From SZUA-430 sp964483585 (lineage in GTDB: Bacteria; Pseudomonadota; Alphaproteobacteria; Micropepsales; Micropepsaceae): a DNA stretch of 64,000 nucleotides. Below are positions 45,405 to 52,823 of the stretch, in pieces. A model generated the notes under the pieces. It was not told the origin of the DNA. It saw only the letters and a program-made list of their open reading frames with translations, and did not search any database. Where the stretch lies: positions 206,099 through 270,098 of the forward strand of contig CAZABH010000001.1 in the NCBI GenBank assembly GCA_964483585.1. Direction: 5' to 3'. The position numbers were made by a program, and so were the translations under genes. The stretch's first letter is position 1; the number at the start of each line of letters is the position of its first letter.

Positions 45405-46650
45405 CGCCTCGCACAACATACTTGTAGGTGGTCAGTTCTCGCGCCCCGACAGGCCCGCGCGCGTGCAGCCGTCCGGTGGCAATCCCCACCTCGGCACCGA
45501 AACCGAATTCTCCGCCATCGGCAAACTGTGTCGAGGCATTGTGCAGCACGATGGCGCTGTCGACCTCGCGCAGGAACGTCTCGGCTGCAACCCTGTCCTC
45601 AGTGACGATGCTCTCGGTGTGGGAAGATCCATATCGCGCGATATGCGCGATCGCTCCGTCGACACCGTCGACGACCTTCACGGCAATCACGGCATCAAGA
45701 TACTCTGTGAACCAGTCCTCTTCGTCAGCAGGATGAACGCGCCTATCCACCCGACACGTTTCCTCGTCGCCCCTGACTTCGCAGTCCGCATCAAGCAGGG
45801 CCGTCACAAGCGGCGCCAGCAGATGGCTGGCACCCGCCTTGTCGACAAGCAGTGTTTCAGCGGCTCCGCAGACAGACACACGCCGCATCTTCGAATTCAA
45901 CACCACCCGCATCGCTTTCGAAAGGTCAGCCGACTTGTCGACATACACATGGCAGTTCCCGTCCAGGTGCGCGAGAACCGGCACACGAGCCTCCGCCTGC
46001 ACGCGCGCCACCAGGCTCTTTCCACCACGCGGTATGATCAGGTCAATGGTGCCGCCAAGTCCCGACAGCATGTCTCCGACAGCAGCACGATCAGCCGTCG
46101 GCACCACCTGAACCGCATCGGCCGGCAGGCCGGCCTTCTCAAGGCCAGCCGCAATCGCATTGCGAATGGCGATCGACGAGGCAAGCGCCTCGGATCCACC
46201 GCGCAGGATCACGGCATTGCCGGCCTTAAGGCACAACCCCGCAGCATCGCCCGTCACATTGGGTCTGCTCTCGAAGATGATGCCAATGACGCCGATGGGC
46301 ACCCGCACCCGGGCAATACGAAGGCCATTGGGCCGCACCCACTCGGCTTCTGCGTCACCAACAACGTCGGGAAGCCACGAAACAGTCTCGATCCCGCTTG
46401 CCATGGCTTCAAGACTGCCAGGCGTCAGCTTTAGCCTGTCCGCGAACGAGCCCTTTGCACCAGCCTGCAAGGCGCCGGCAAGATCTTTGGCATTGGCTAC
46501 GAGGATTGCCGCCGCATGCGCCCGGATCTCTCGCGCCACGGACTGGAGGGCTGCCGCGCGCAGGCTCTTGTCGGTACGCGCCATGACGCGAGCTGCAGCA
46601 CGGGCAGCATGTCCGATACGCTCTAGCTCGCTCTTCATCTCGCTGCTCAA
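45385..46650 (-). CDS. proA: Gamma-glutamyl phosphate reductase
   Basis: A 421-residue enzyme that reduces gamma-glutamyl phosphate to glutamate semialdehyde in proline synthesis. Marks are RVPIGVIGIIFESRPNVTGDAAGL (region), the LKAGNAVILRGGSEA loop, LIIPRGGKSLV, LAHLDGNCHVYVD and the catalytic cysteine in MRRVSVCGAAETLLVDK. The TTG at 46650 has GGCGGG five bases upstream; an ATG at 46638 is an alternative start. It follows proB by 21 bases, the usual proB-proA order. Confidence 0.95.
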   Translation of the reverse strand: MSSEMKSELERIGHAARAAARVMARTDKSLRAAALQSVAREIRAHAAAILVANAKDLAGALQAGAKGSFADRLKLTPGSLEAMASGIETVSWLPDVVGDAEAEWVRPNGLRIARVRVPIGVIGIIFESRPNVTGDAAGLCLKAGNAVILRGGSEALASSIAIRNAIAAGLEKAGLPADAVQVVPTADRAAVGDMLSGLGGTIDLIIPRGGKSLVARVQAEARVPVLAHLDGNCHVYVDKSADLSKAMRVVLNSKMRRVSVCGAAETLLVDKAGASHLLAPLVTALLDADCEVRGDEETCRVDRRVHPADEEDWFTEYLDAVIAVKVVDGVDGAIAHIARYGSSHTESIVTEDRVAAETFLREVDSAIVLHNASTQFADGGEFGFGAEVGIATGRLHARGPVGARELTTYKYVVRGDGQTRP

Positions 46651-46671
46651 GTCAACCCGCCTTGTTCCCCT

Positions 46672-47793
46672 CTATGCTTTCGATAGCGCGAGGTCGTCGC
46701 GATGGATCATCTCGTCCCGTCCGCGATGGCCAACAAGGGCCTCGATCGCATCGCTCCGGGCGCCACAGATCTTCCTTGCGTCATCCGATGCGTAAGCCAC
46801 AAGACCTCGGGCCACTTCGCGCCCTGTGGTGTCGCGCACGATGACACAGTCGCCACGGTCGAAGTTGCCGTCAACCTGCAGGACACCCGCGGGCAGCAGG
46901 CTTTTCCCCTGGCTGAGAGCGCCGACGGCGCCAGCGTCGATCACCACACTGCCCCCGGGGCTGAGGATCCCGGAAATCCAGCGCTTGCGCAGTGCCGACG
47001 GTGTGCCCTGTGCAATGAACCAGGTACAGCGTCCACCCCCTTCGATGGCCTGCAGGGGTGCAAGCGTCGCACTGTTGGCAATCACCATGTGGCTTCCTGC
47101 GTCCATGGCAAGCCGAGCCGCCATGATTTTGGTGGCCATGCCACCCGACCCCATATCGCTTCCAGCCCGACCAGCCATGGCTTCGATTTCAGGAGTGATC
47201 CCGGGCACCTCGGCAATGAAGTGCGCTCGAGGGTCCTCGCGGGGATCCGCCGTATAAAGACCATCGATATCCGACAGCAGCACAAGCACGTCTGCCTCGA
47301 TCATCCCGGCAACACGCGCAGCCAACCGGTCATTGTCTCCAAAGCGGATCTCGGCCGTTGCCACGGTGTCATTTTCGTTGATGACGGGAACCGCACCCAT
47401 GCCCAGCAGCGTCTTCAGTGTGGAGCGCGCGTTCAGATAGCGCCTGCGGTTCTCCGTATCGCCCAGCGTCAGCAGGACTTGCGCCACCGTCAAGCCATGA
47501 CGTGCAAGCGCCTCGCTCCACGCCCGGGCAAGCTCGATTTGTCCGACCGCCGCAGCCGCCTGCGCCTCCTCCAGTTTCAGTGGGCCACTCGCAAGTCCAA
47601 GCCGCCGCCGTCCAAGCGCAATGGCACCCGACGATACAAGGACAACATCCTGCCCCCGGCCTCGAACGCGAGCCACATCCGCGGCGAAGGCGTGAAGCCA
47701 CCCCGCGGCAAGCGAACCCGTCGCAGCATCGACCAATGTCGACGAACCAATTTTAACAACAAGGGTGCGCGCGCGTGTGAGCCTGTCGCTCAC
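46672..47793 (-). CDS. proB: Glutamate 5-kinase
   Basis: A 373-residue kinase that makes gamma-glutamyl phosphate, the first step of proline synthesis. The amino-acid kinase domain shows TLVVKIGSSTLVD, VLVSSGAIALG, AVPVINENDTVAT, VLLSDIDGLYTADPR and GGMATKIMAARLA; a C-terminal PUA domain begins near residue 280 (GSVVIDAGAVGALSQGKSLL). Start ATG 47793 overlaps the obgE stop (ATGA), so translation is probably coupled. Confidence 0.96.
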   Translation of the reverse strand: MSDRLTRARTLVVKIGSSTLVDAATGSLAAGWLHAFAADVARVRGRGQDVVLVSSGAIALGRRRLGLASGPLKLEEAQAAAAVGQIELARAWSEALARHGLTVAQVLLTLGDTENRRRYLNARSTLKTLLGMGAVPVINENDTVATAEIRFGDNDRLAARVAGMIEADVLVLLSDIDGLYTADPREDPRAHFIAEVPGITPEIEAMAGRAGSDMGSGGMATKIMAARLAMDAGSHMVIANSATLAPLQAIEGGGRCTWFIAQGTPSALRKRWISGILSPGGSVVIDAGAVGALSQGKSLLPAGVLQVDGNFDRGDCVIVRDTTGREVARGLVAYASDDARKICGARSDAIEALVGHRGRDEMIHRDDLALSKA

Positions 47794-48890
47794 GGCGACC
47801 AGCCTTTGGATGTTGGCGGGCCTGCCTCTTCCTCTTGCCCTTCCAGCGCTCGGACAGTCTGCGGGTCTGCATGGTAGGGCGGCGGATTCTCCCGTCGCTC
47901 TTCCTCGATCGCATGCGCAAGCGCGCGCAGCACTTCCGTCAGTCCCACACCCTGTTCGCCCGAGAGCGGCAGGGGCATCACGCCAGCAAGCTCGGCCAGG
48001 ACGCGCCGCTTTCGCTCCATGTCGCCCGAGCTCATGAGATCGACCTTGTTCAGCCCGACGATCTCGCGCTTGGTCTCAAGCCCGTGTCCATAGGCGGCGA
48101 TCTCATTGCGCACGGTCGCATAGGCCTTTGCGATCTCCTTCGGGCTCATCCCGCCATCGATGAGGTGCAGCAGCACGCTGCAGCGTTCCGCATGGCCAAG
48201 AAACCGGTCGCCAAGCCCCACGCCCTCGTGCGCCCCCTCGATCAGGCCGGGCAGGTCGGCGATGACGAACTCGTACCCATCGACCTCGGCAACACCCAGC
48301 TGCGGGTTGAGCGTCGTGAAAGGATAGTTGCCGATCTTCGGACGGGCACTGGTCACCGTACCAAGGAAGGTCGATTTGCCGGCATTTGGCAGGCCGATGA
48401 TGCCGACATCAGCGATCAGCTTCAGCCTGAGCCAGATGGTCAGCTCCTCGCCCGGTTCTCCGGGCGTCGACTTGCGCGGCGCGCGGTTCGTCGAGCTTTT
48501 GAAATGCGCATTGCCAAGCCCGCCCTCGCCACCGCGAGCGACAATGAACTCCTCGCCGGCGCGCGTCAGGTCGTAGAGAAGGGTCTGGTTGTCCTCGGCA
48601 AAGATCTGTGTGCCCACGGGCACCTTGAGCACGATGTCTTCCCCCGCAGCCCCCGTGCGGTTCTGCCCCATGCCCTGCACGCCACGCTTGGCCTTGAAAT
48701 GCTGCTTGTAGCGATAGTCGACCAGCGTGTTGAGATTGTGGGTGGCCTGAAGGATCACATTCCCGCCATTCCCGCCATTCCCGCCGTCTGGACCTCCGTA
48801 CTCGATGAATTTCTCGCGCCGAAAGCCGACACAGCCCGGCCCGCCATCACCGGCTTTCACATAGAGCTTGGCCTGGTCGAGGAACTTCAT
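47790..48890 (-). CDS. obgE: Obg GTPase
   Basis: A 366-residue GTPase involved in large-subunit assembly and stress response. The glycine-rich Obg domain comes first (DGGPGCVGFRREKFIEYGGP, GGNGGNGGNVIL), then the G domain: IIGLPNAGKSTFL (G1), IADLPGLIEGAHEG (G3), VGLNKVDLM (G4). The C-terminal tail is short and acidic, without a separate OCT domain. A possible promoter lies about 100 bases upstream. Its stop overlaps proB. Confidence 0.96.
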   Translation of the reverse strand: MKFLDQAKLYVKAGDGGPGCVGFRREKFIEYGGPDGGNGGNGGNVILQATHNLNTLVDYRYKQHFKAKRGVQGMGQNRTGAAGEDIVLKVPVGTQIFAEDNQTLLYDLTRAGEEFIVARGGEGGLGNAHFKSSTNRAPRKSTPGEPGEELTIWLRLKLIADVGIIGLPNAGKSTFLGTVTSARPKIGNYPFTTLNPQLGVAEVDGYEFVIADLPGLIEGAHEGVGLGDRFLGHAERCSVLLHLIDGGMSPKEIAKAYATVRNEIAAYGHGLETKREIVGLNKVDLMSSGDMERKRRVLAELAGVMPLPLSGEQGVGLTEVLRALAHAIEEERRENPPPYHADPQTVRALEGQEEEAGPPTSKGWSP

Positions 48891-48985
48891 GGATCGAACG
48901 GATGACCGCAGGTGGTGTGATTTCCGAAAAGGGCCGATGCGCCAACACGCGCGCCGCGCCCCATTCAGACACGATCTTCAATTAG

Positions 48986-49013
48986 TACATAACGTCTCGT
49001 TGCGCGAGTGCAA
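48986..49013 (-). promoter_or_regulatory. Putative promoter of obgE
   Basis: On the minus strand TTGCAC (49008-49013) and TATGTA (48986-48991) are 16 bases apart and about 100 bases before the obgE start. The site lies between GNAT and obgE, so the GNAT gene may be on a separate transcript. Confidence 0.4.
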
Positions 49014-49050
49014 TTCGCGGGAAGGGTGAAACTTTCGACCTCACCTTCGC

Positions 49051-49623
49051 TCAGGCGTCAGCAGGCATGCGCTGCCGGAGTTCCCGGACCTCGAGCCAGC
49101 GAACCCTGTCCATCGCCATGTCGAGGCATCGAACCTCGCGTGCCAGCGACAAGCTGTAACGTCGGCTTTCCTTCGTGTAACGAAACCCGATCTTGGTCAG
49201 CACGCGCCCCGAGGCATGGTTATCGGCATAGTGGCCAGCCACGATGGCGGGAAGCTTGAGCGCCTCGAAAGCGTAGTCGCGCATGGCGACCGCAGCCTCA
49301 GTGGCATACCCGCGGTTCCAGTAGGGTTCACCTAGCCAGTAACCAAGCTCCCACTCGCCGTGATCGCGCACGCCGATCCCGATGCCGCCGATCAGTTCGC
49401 CACCATGCGTGATCGCAAGGTTCACCGATTGCCCGCTCGCCCAAAGGGCGTCCTGCTTGCCTAGCCAGTCATCGGCCGAGGCCTCCGTATAGGGGTAGGG
49501 CATGTTGCTGAGGTTCTTCGCGACGCGCCAATTGTTCGCCAGCATGATCAGGCGGGTGCGATGGGCAGGCTCCAGCGCCACAAGCTGAAGTCGCTCTGTC
49601 ACAATGGGTTTGAGTTTGGACAT
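49051..49623 (-). CDS. GNAT family N-acetyltransferase
   Basis: A 190-residue acetyltransferase of the RimJ/RimL-like type (starts MSKLKPIVTERLQLVALEPA). The acetyl-CoA loop is around IGVRDHGEWELGYWLGEPYW and NRGYATEAAVAMRDYAFE, which holds the R/Q-x-x-G-x-A-like signature GYAT. Typical of the gene between rpmA and obgE in alphaproteobacteria. The acceptor is not known. GAGGAA lies just before ATG 49623, and the terminator for rpmA lies upstream. Confidence 0.87.
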   Translation of the reverse strand: MSKLKPIVTERLQLVALEPAHRTRLIMLANNWRVAKNLSNMPYPYTEASADDWLGKQDALWASGQSVNLAITHGGELIGGIGIGVRDHGEWELGYWLGEPYWNRGYATEAAVAMRDYAFEALKLPAIVAGHYADNHASGRVLTKIGFRYTKESRRYSLSLAREVRCLDMAMDRVRWLEVRELRQRMPADA

Positions 49624-49654
49624 CTAACCATTCCTCGTCAGCAAACGCCGGGGA

Positions 49655-49688
49655 GAAAAACAAAAAGGGAGATGGCGGCCCATCTCCC
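49655..49688 (-). terminator. Terminator of the rplU-rpmA operon
   Basis: Perfect 9-bp stem GGGAGATGG / CCATCTCCC (49667-49675 with 49680-49688) with a 4-base loop, running on the minus strand into TTTTTGTTTTT (49656-49666). It ends the ribosomal-protein transcript before the GNAT gene. Confidence 0.85.
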
Positions 49689-49749
49689 TCGTGATTTTCT
49701 GGACCGCCTTCCCGTTCTTCCCGGGAGCGATCCTTATGCGATCGTCCCG

Positions 49750-50022
49750 TTACTCTGCCGCCATCGCGTTGGCCGGCTTTACCCAGCAGACCTGGCGACC
49801 GCGGGCGTCAAGCTTGAAGCTGACATGACCATTCACCAGCGCATAAAGCGTGTGGTCACGGCCCATGCCCACGCCGGCACCCGGGTGGAACTTCGTGCCG
49901 CGCTGACGAACGATGATGTTGCCAGCCACGACGGCCTCGCCACCATAGCGCTTCACGCCGAGATACTTTGGATTTGAATCGCGACCGTTACGTGACGAGC
50001 CGCCAGCTTTCTTGTGTGCCAT
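49750..50022 (-). CDS. rpmA: 50S ribosomal protein L27
   Basis: A 90-residue protein of the large subunit near the peptidyl transferase centre. It begins MAHKKAGGSSRNGRDSN, without the short pro-sequence found in Firmicutes. RYGGEAVVAGNIIVRQRG and HPGAGVGMGRDHTLYAL are conserved. Co-transcribed with rplU, 13 bases upstream. Confidence 0.97.
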   Translation of the reverse strand: MAHKKAGGSSRNGRDSNPKYLGVKRYGGEAVVAGNIIVRQRGTKFHPGAGVGMGRDHTLYALVNGHVSFKLDARGRQVCWVKPANAMAAE

Positions 50023-50035
50023 TGCGGTTTTCCTC

Positions 50036-50347
50036 TCAGGCGGTGATCGACGTGATCTTCACCGTCGTCAGGTCCTGACGGTGGCCACGTGTGCGATGGA
50101 AATTCTTGCGGCGGCGCTTCTTGAACACCTTGATCTTGTCGCCACGGCTGTGGGAGACGATCTCGGCCTGCACCTTGGCGCCGTTGATGACGGGCGTCCC
50201 GACCTTGGTAGTGGTGCCGTCGACGAGCATCAGCACCTCGCCAAGCGCGACCGACGCACCCTCGTCGCCGGGAAGGCGATCGACGGTGAGTTCGTCGCCC
50301 TGCGCGACCTTGTACTGCTTGCCCTGGGCCTTGATGACCGCGAACAT
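50036..50347 (-). CDS. rplU: 50S ribosomal protein L21
   Basis: A 103-residue protein that binds 23S rRNA. It begins MFAVIKAQGKQYKVAQGDEL and ends with FKKRRRKNFHRTRGHRQDLT, the characteristic basic segment, then KITSITA. It is the first gene of the rplU-rpmA operon, with a good promoter 80-110 bases upstream. Confidence 0.97.
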   Translation of the reverse strand: MFAVIKAQGKQYKVAQGDELTVDRLPGDEGASVALGEVLMLVDGTTTKVGTPVINGAKVQAEIVSHSRGDKIKVFKKRRRKNFHRTRGHRQDLTTVKITSITA

Positions 50348-50426
50348 GGATATGTCTTTCTTCTCAGCGATTGAACGGCACCCGTCAGACCCCTAAAAGC
50401 CTGCCGCGGTGCCGGAGAGGGGCGCA

Positions 50427-50454
50427 CTTATACGTGCAGCCGCGAACCTGTCAA
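50427..50454 (-). promoter_or_regulatory. Putative promoter of rplU-rpmA
   Basis: Read on the minus strand, TTGACA (50449-50454) and TATAAG (50427-50432) are 16 bases apart, about 80 bases before the rplU start. This is the best sigma-70-type match in the window. Confidence 0.65.
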
Positions 50455-50484
50455 GACCGAAAGCCAAGGAAATAAGCCAAAAAC

Positions 50485-51330
50485 ATGAATTACAGGCACG
50501 CGTTTCACGCTGGAAACTTTGCCGATGTGCTCAAGCACGGGCTTCTTTGCTGGATCGTGAACTACCTGCAGCAAAAGGAAGCACCCCTCTGCATGATCGA
50601 CACCCATGCCGGGCGTGGCATTTACGATCTTTCATCGCCCGAGGCCGCGAAGACCGCTGAAGCCGGGCAGGGAATTCTGAAAATTCTGCAACAGGATGCC
50701 AGTCCCGCCCCGCTTGGTCACTACATTCAGATCGTCCGTGCGCAGGCCGCAGGCGCGTATCCCGGTTCACCGCTTCTCCTCGCGGGGATGGCCCGCCAGC
50801 GCGACCGCATCCTGTCGTGCGAGCTTCATCCGCAGGAAGCCGAGGCGCTGCGCCTCGCAACCGCTCAGACGCCGCAGTTGCGCGTGATCGAGGGCGATGG
50901 CTACCGCAAGCTCCCGGGCTTGCTGCCGCCCCCAGAAAAGCGCGGCATTGTGCTGATCGACCCACCCTTCGAACAGCCTGACGAAATGCAGGTCATGGCC
51001 GATGTCTTCATCCGCGCCCATCGCAAATGGCCGACGGGCGTCTACATGCTTTGGTTTCCGGTCAAGGACCGGGCCGCGGTCGCAAGTTTCCTCGACGAGT
51101 TGCGGTCAGCGCAGATCCCCAAGCTCACACTCTGCAGTCTCGACGTCGCGCGGCCCGAAGGGCTGAGTGCGTCCGCCGTGCTCCTCGCCAACGCGCCCTA
51201 TACGCTGAAGGCCGAATGGGCGCCCGCTCTGGAATGGTTGGCCCGCATCCTGGCGCAAGGCGAGGGTGCCACATCGAAAATCGAGAATTTGACAGAGAGT
51301 CAGGAGAAAACCGCAGGGGAGCGAGCTTGA
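50485..51330 (+). CDS. rlmJ: 23S rRNA adenine-2030 N6-methyltransferase
   Basis: A 281-residue methyltransferase that modifies 23S A2030. It begins MNYRHAFHAGNFADVLKHGL, the family start; the SAM fold shows IDTHAGRGIYDL, and the catalytic motif IV is VLIDPPFEQPDE. ATG 50485 follows AAGGAAATAAG. Divergent from rplU. The C-terminal 20 residues are poorly conserved. Confidence 0.94.
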   Translation: MNYRHAFHAGNFADVLKHGLLCWIVNYLQQKEAPLCMIDTHAGRGIYDLSSPEAAKTAEAGQGILKILQQDASPAPLGHYIQIVRAQAAGAYPGSPLLLAGMARQRDRILSCELHPQEAEALRLATAQTPQLRVIEGDGYRKLPGLLPPPEKRGIVLIDPPFEQPDEMQVMADVFIRAHRKWPTGVYMLWFPVKDRAAVASFLDELRSAQIPKLTLCSLDVARPEGLSASAVLLANAPYTLKAEWAPALEWLARILAQGEGATSKIENLTESQEKTAGERA

Positions 51331-51375
51331 GCATAACGCCAACGATTCTGGATGCTCGTCCCCACACTGGGAGAA

Positions 51376-51430
51376 TACAGCGCCGAACATCGCCGAAATC
51401 GCCGAAAACAAAAAGAGAACAAATTGTCGC
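51376..51430 (-). repeat. 55-bp dispersed element, copy 2
   Basis: The reverse complement of this interval matches 2495-2549 at 54 of 55 positions. It lies in the rlmJ to crystallin-protein spacer. Its core on the minus strand reads GTTCTCTTTTTGTTTT, closer than copy 1 to the alphaproteobacterial LexA consensus in the T-rich spacer, with GTTT in place of the second GTTC. Confidence 0.85.
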
Positions 51431-51510
51431 ACGGAAAAGTGAAAAAAACGGGTCTACCGTTCCGGCCATCGCCAACGCTATAAGATGTCAAACTGTCTGG
51501 AGATCCCCCG

Positions 51511-51894
51511 ATGAAAGTCCGTGCCGCGTATCTGGCAACCGCATTCCTCGTCTCGACCGGCATGGCTCTGGCCGCTGCACCCAAGGCCAAGGCACCAGAA
51601 GCAGTGCCCGCGGCACCGGTGCCGCTTGAAATCGTCGTTTATGACCAGACCGAGTTCAAGGGCAAGTCCATCCGCATCAACAAGGCCGTGCCCGACCTCG
51701 CGGCCCTGAAGTTCGACAACAAGGTGGCCAGCCTCGAGATCTTCGGTGCCGGCGACTGGGTTCTGTGCGAGCATCGCAACTACCAGGGCCGCTGCGCACG
51801 TGTCGCCATGCGCGCCGTGAACCTGAAGCTGCAGAACCTCATCGATCGGGTCTCCTCGCTTTATCCTGTCCCCGCTCCAGCACCCGCGAACTAG
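51511..51894 (+). CDS. Secreted beta/gamma-crystallin domain protein
   Basis: A 127-residue protein from ATG 51511 with a Sec signal (AYLATAFLVSTGMALAAA) and a short Pro/Ala linker. The mature part is one double-Greek-key domain: VVYDQTEFKGKSIRINKAV has the Y-x4-F-x-G strand signature, and DWVLCEHRNYQGRCARV is the second unit, with cysteine where the first aromatic should be. The calcium motifs (D/N)(D/N)xx(S/T)S are each one residue off: DNKVAS and IDRVSS. So calcium binding is uncertain. Probably periplasmic or extracellular; role unknown. Two cysteines flank HRNYQGR and may form a disulfide. Confidence 0.85.
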   Translation: MKVRAAYLATAFLVSTGMALAAAPKAKAPEAVPAAPVPLEIVVYDQTEFKGKSIRINKAVPDLAALKFDNKVASLEIFGAGDWVLCEHRNYQGRCARVAMRAVNLKLQNLIDRVSSLYPVPAPAPAN

Positions 51895-51921
51895 GCATTC
51901 GCACGCTGGCATGCGCCCGTC

Positions 51922-52665
51922 TCAGTAAAGCCCTATCAATTTCGCACCAGCAATGACCAGCACCACGCCGAGCAGGCGCGAGATGGCTGCGCCGGGAAGG
52001 CGAATGCCGAACGTCGTTCCAACGATGGCGCCGGCGACAGCGGCTGCAGCATAAAGGGGAAGCGCGGCTGGCAGCGCGTTCACCGAGGCGTAGTTCCCGG
52101 CAAGCCCTGCCATCGAGTTCACCAATATGAACACCGAGACGATGCCGGACGCTTGCTTCGGAGCCGACCACGCCATGAGCAGAAGGATGGGTGACAGGAA
52201 GATGCCGCCACCCGTTCCAGTCAGCCCCGAGAGAAGGCCAATCATTCCGCCAATGGCCAGCGCAACGGGAATGGGAGGATCACGGGAGTCGCGCAGACCT
52301 TTCAGTTCCACTGGCCAGAAGATTCTGAGCGCCGATAACCACAGCACGGCGCCAACAAGAGGTTTGTAGACATCTCCGGGAAGTTGAATGCTTCCGCCGA
52401 CGAAGGCCATGGGAACAGCCGACACGAGAAAGGGCCAAAGCACGCGCCATCGAAAAAGCCCGGCTGACGAGTAACGCAACGCGCCCAGAGACGCGACCAC
52501 GATATTGAGGACAAGCGCCGTTGGTCGCATCACCGGAGCGGCAACGCCCATCAGCGCCATGATCGCCAGATAGGCCGAGGCTCCGCCATGTCCGACGCTC
52601 GAGTAGAGCGTGGCCCCGAGAAAGATGAATCCCGCAAGCAGAATGTCGAAGCTTGAGTCTGTCAT
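51922..52665 (-). CDS. TauE/SafE-type sulfite exporter family protein
   Basis: A 247-residue membrane protein from ATG 52665 (an in-frame TTG at 52674 is an alternative). About eight hydrophobic segments are seen, in two halves: FDILLAGFIFLGATLYSSVGHGGASAYLA and a second repeat with GGMIGLLSGLTGTGGGIFLSPILLL, the GTGGG motif that marks the family. Members export sulfite, sulfoacetate or related anions, but substrate is not clear here. It is divergent from the iron ABC permease, and its promoter would overlap that control region. Confidence 0.85.
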   Translation of the reverse strand: MTDSSFDILLAGFIFLGATLYSSVGHGGASAYLAIMALMGVAAPVMRPTALVLNIVVASLGALRYSSAGLFRWRVLWPFLVSAVPMAFVGGSIQLPGDVYKPLVGAVLWLSALRIFWPVELKGLRDSRDPPIPVALAIGGMIGLLSGLTGTGGGIFLSPILLLMAWSAPKQASGIVSVFILVNSMAGLAGNYASVNALPAALPLYAAAAVAGAIVGTTFGIRLPGAAISRLLGVVLVIAGAKLIGLY

Positions 52666-52764
52666 GGTCAGCAAGGACGGTTGATGGCTGTCCTCTTCAT
52701 CTGTCAGCCATCGCCTCGCGCCGCAAGCGCCAAAAGGTACCCGGGGTGGTTAGGGTCGCGGCAT

Positions 52765-52792
52765 TTGACCCCATTCCGCTGGGGTGCATAAT
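52765..52792 (+). promoter_or_regulatory. Promoter of the ferric ABC transporter operon
   Basis: TTGACC (52765-52770) and CATAAT (52787-52792) with 16 bases between. The -10 overlaps the left arm of a palindromic iron-box-like site, which would allow simple repression. Confidence 0.6.
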
Positions 52793-52810
52793 TGAGAATA
52801 ATTCTCAATT
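52790..52810. promoter_or_regulatory. Iron-box-like operator (Fur/Irr type)
   Basis: A 21-base perfect palindrome with arms AATTGAGAAT and ATTCTCAATT around one A. It overlaps the -10 and likely start point of the permease gene. The half-site resembles Fur boxes and the alphaproteobacterial Irr element (TTTAGAA...TTCTAAA), and the genes below are for ferric iron uptake. Which regulator binds is an inference. Confidence 0.65.
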
Positions 52811-52823
52811 AGAGGGTGGGAGA

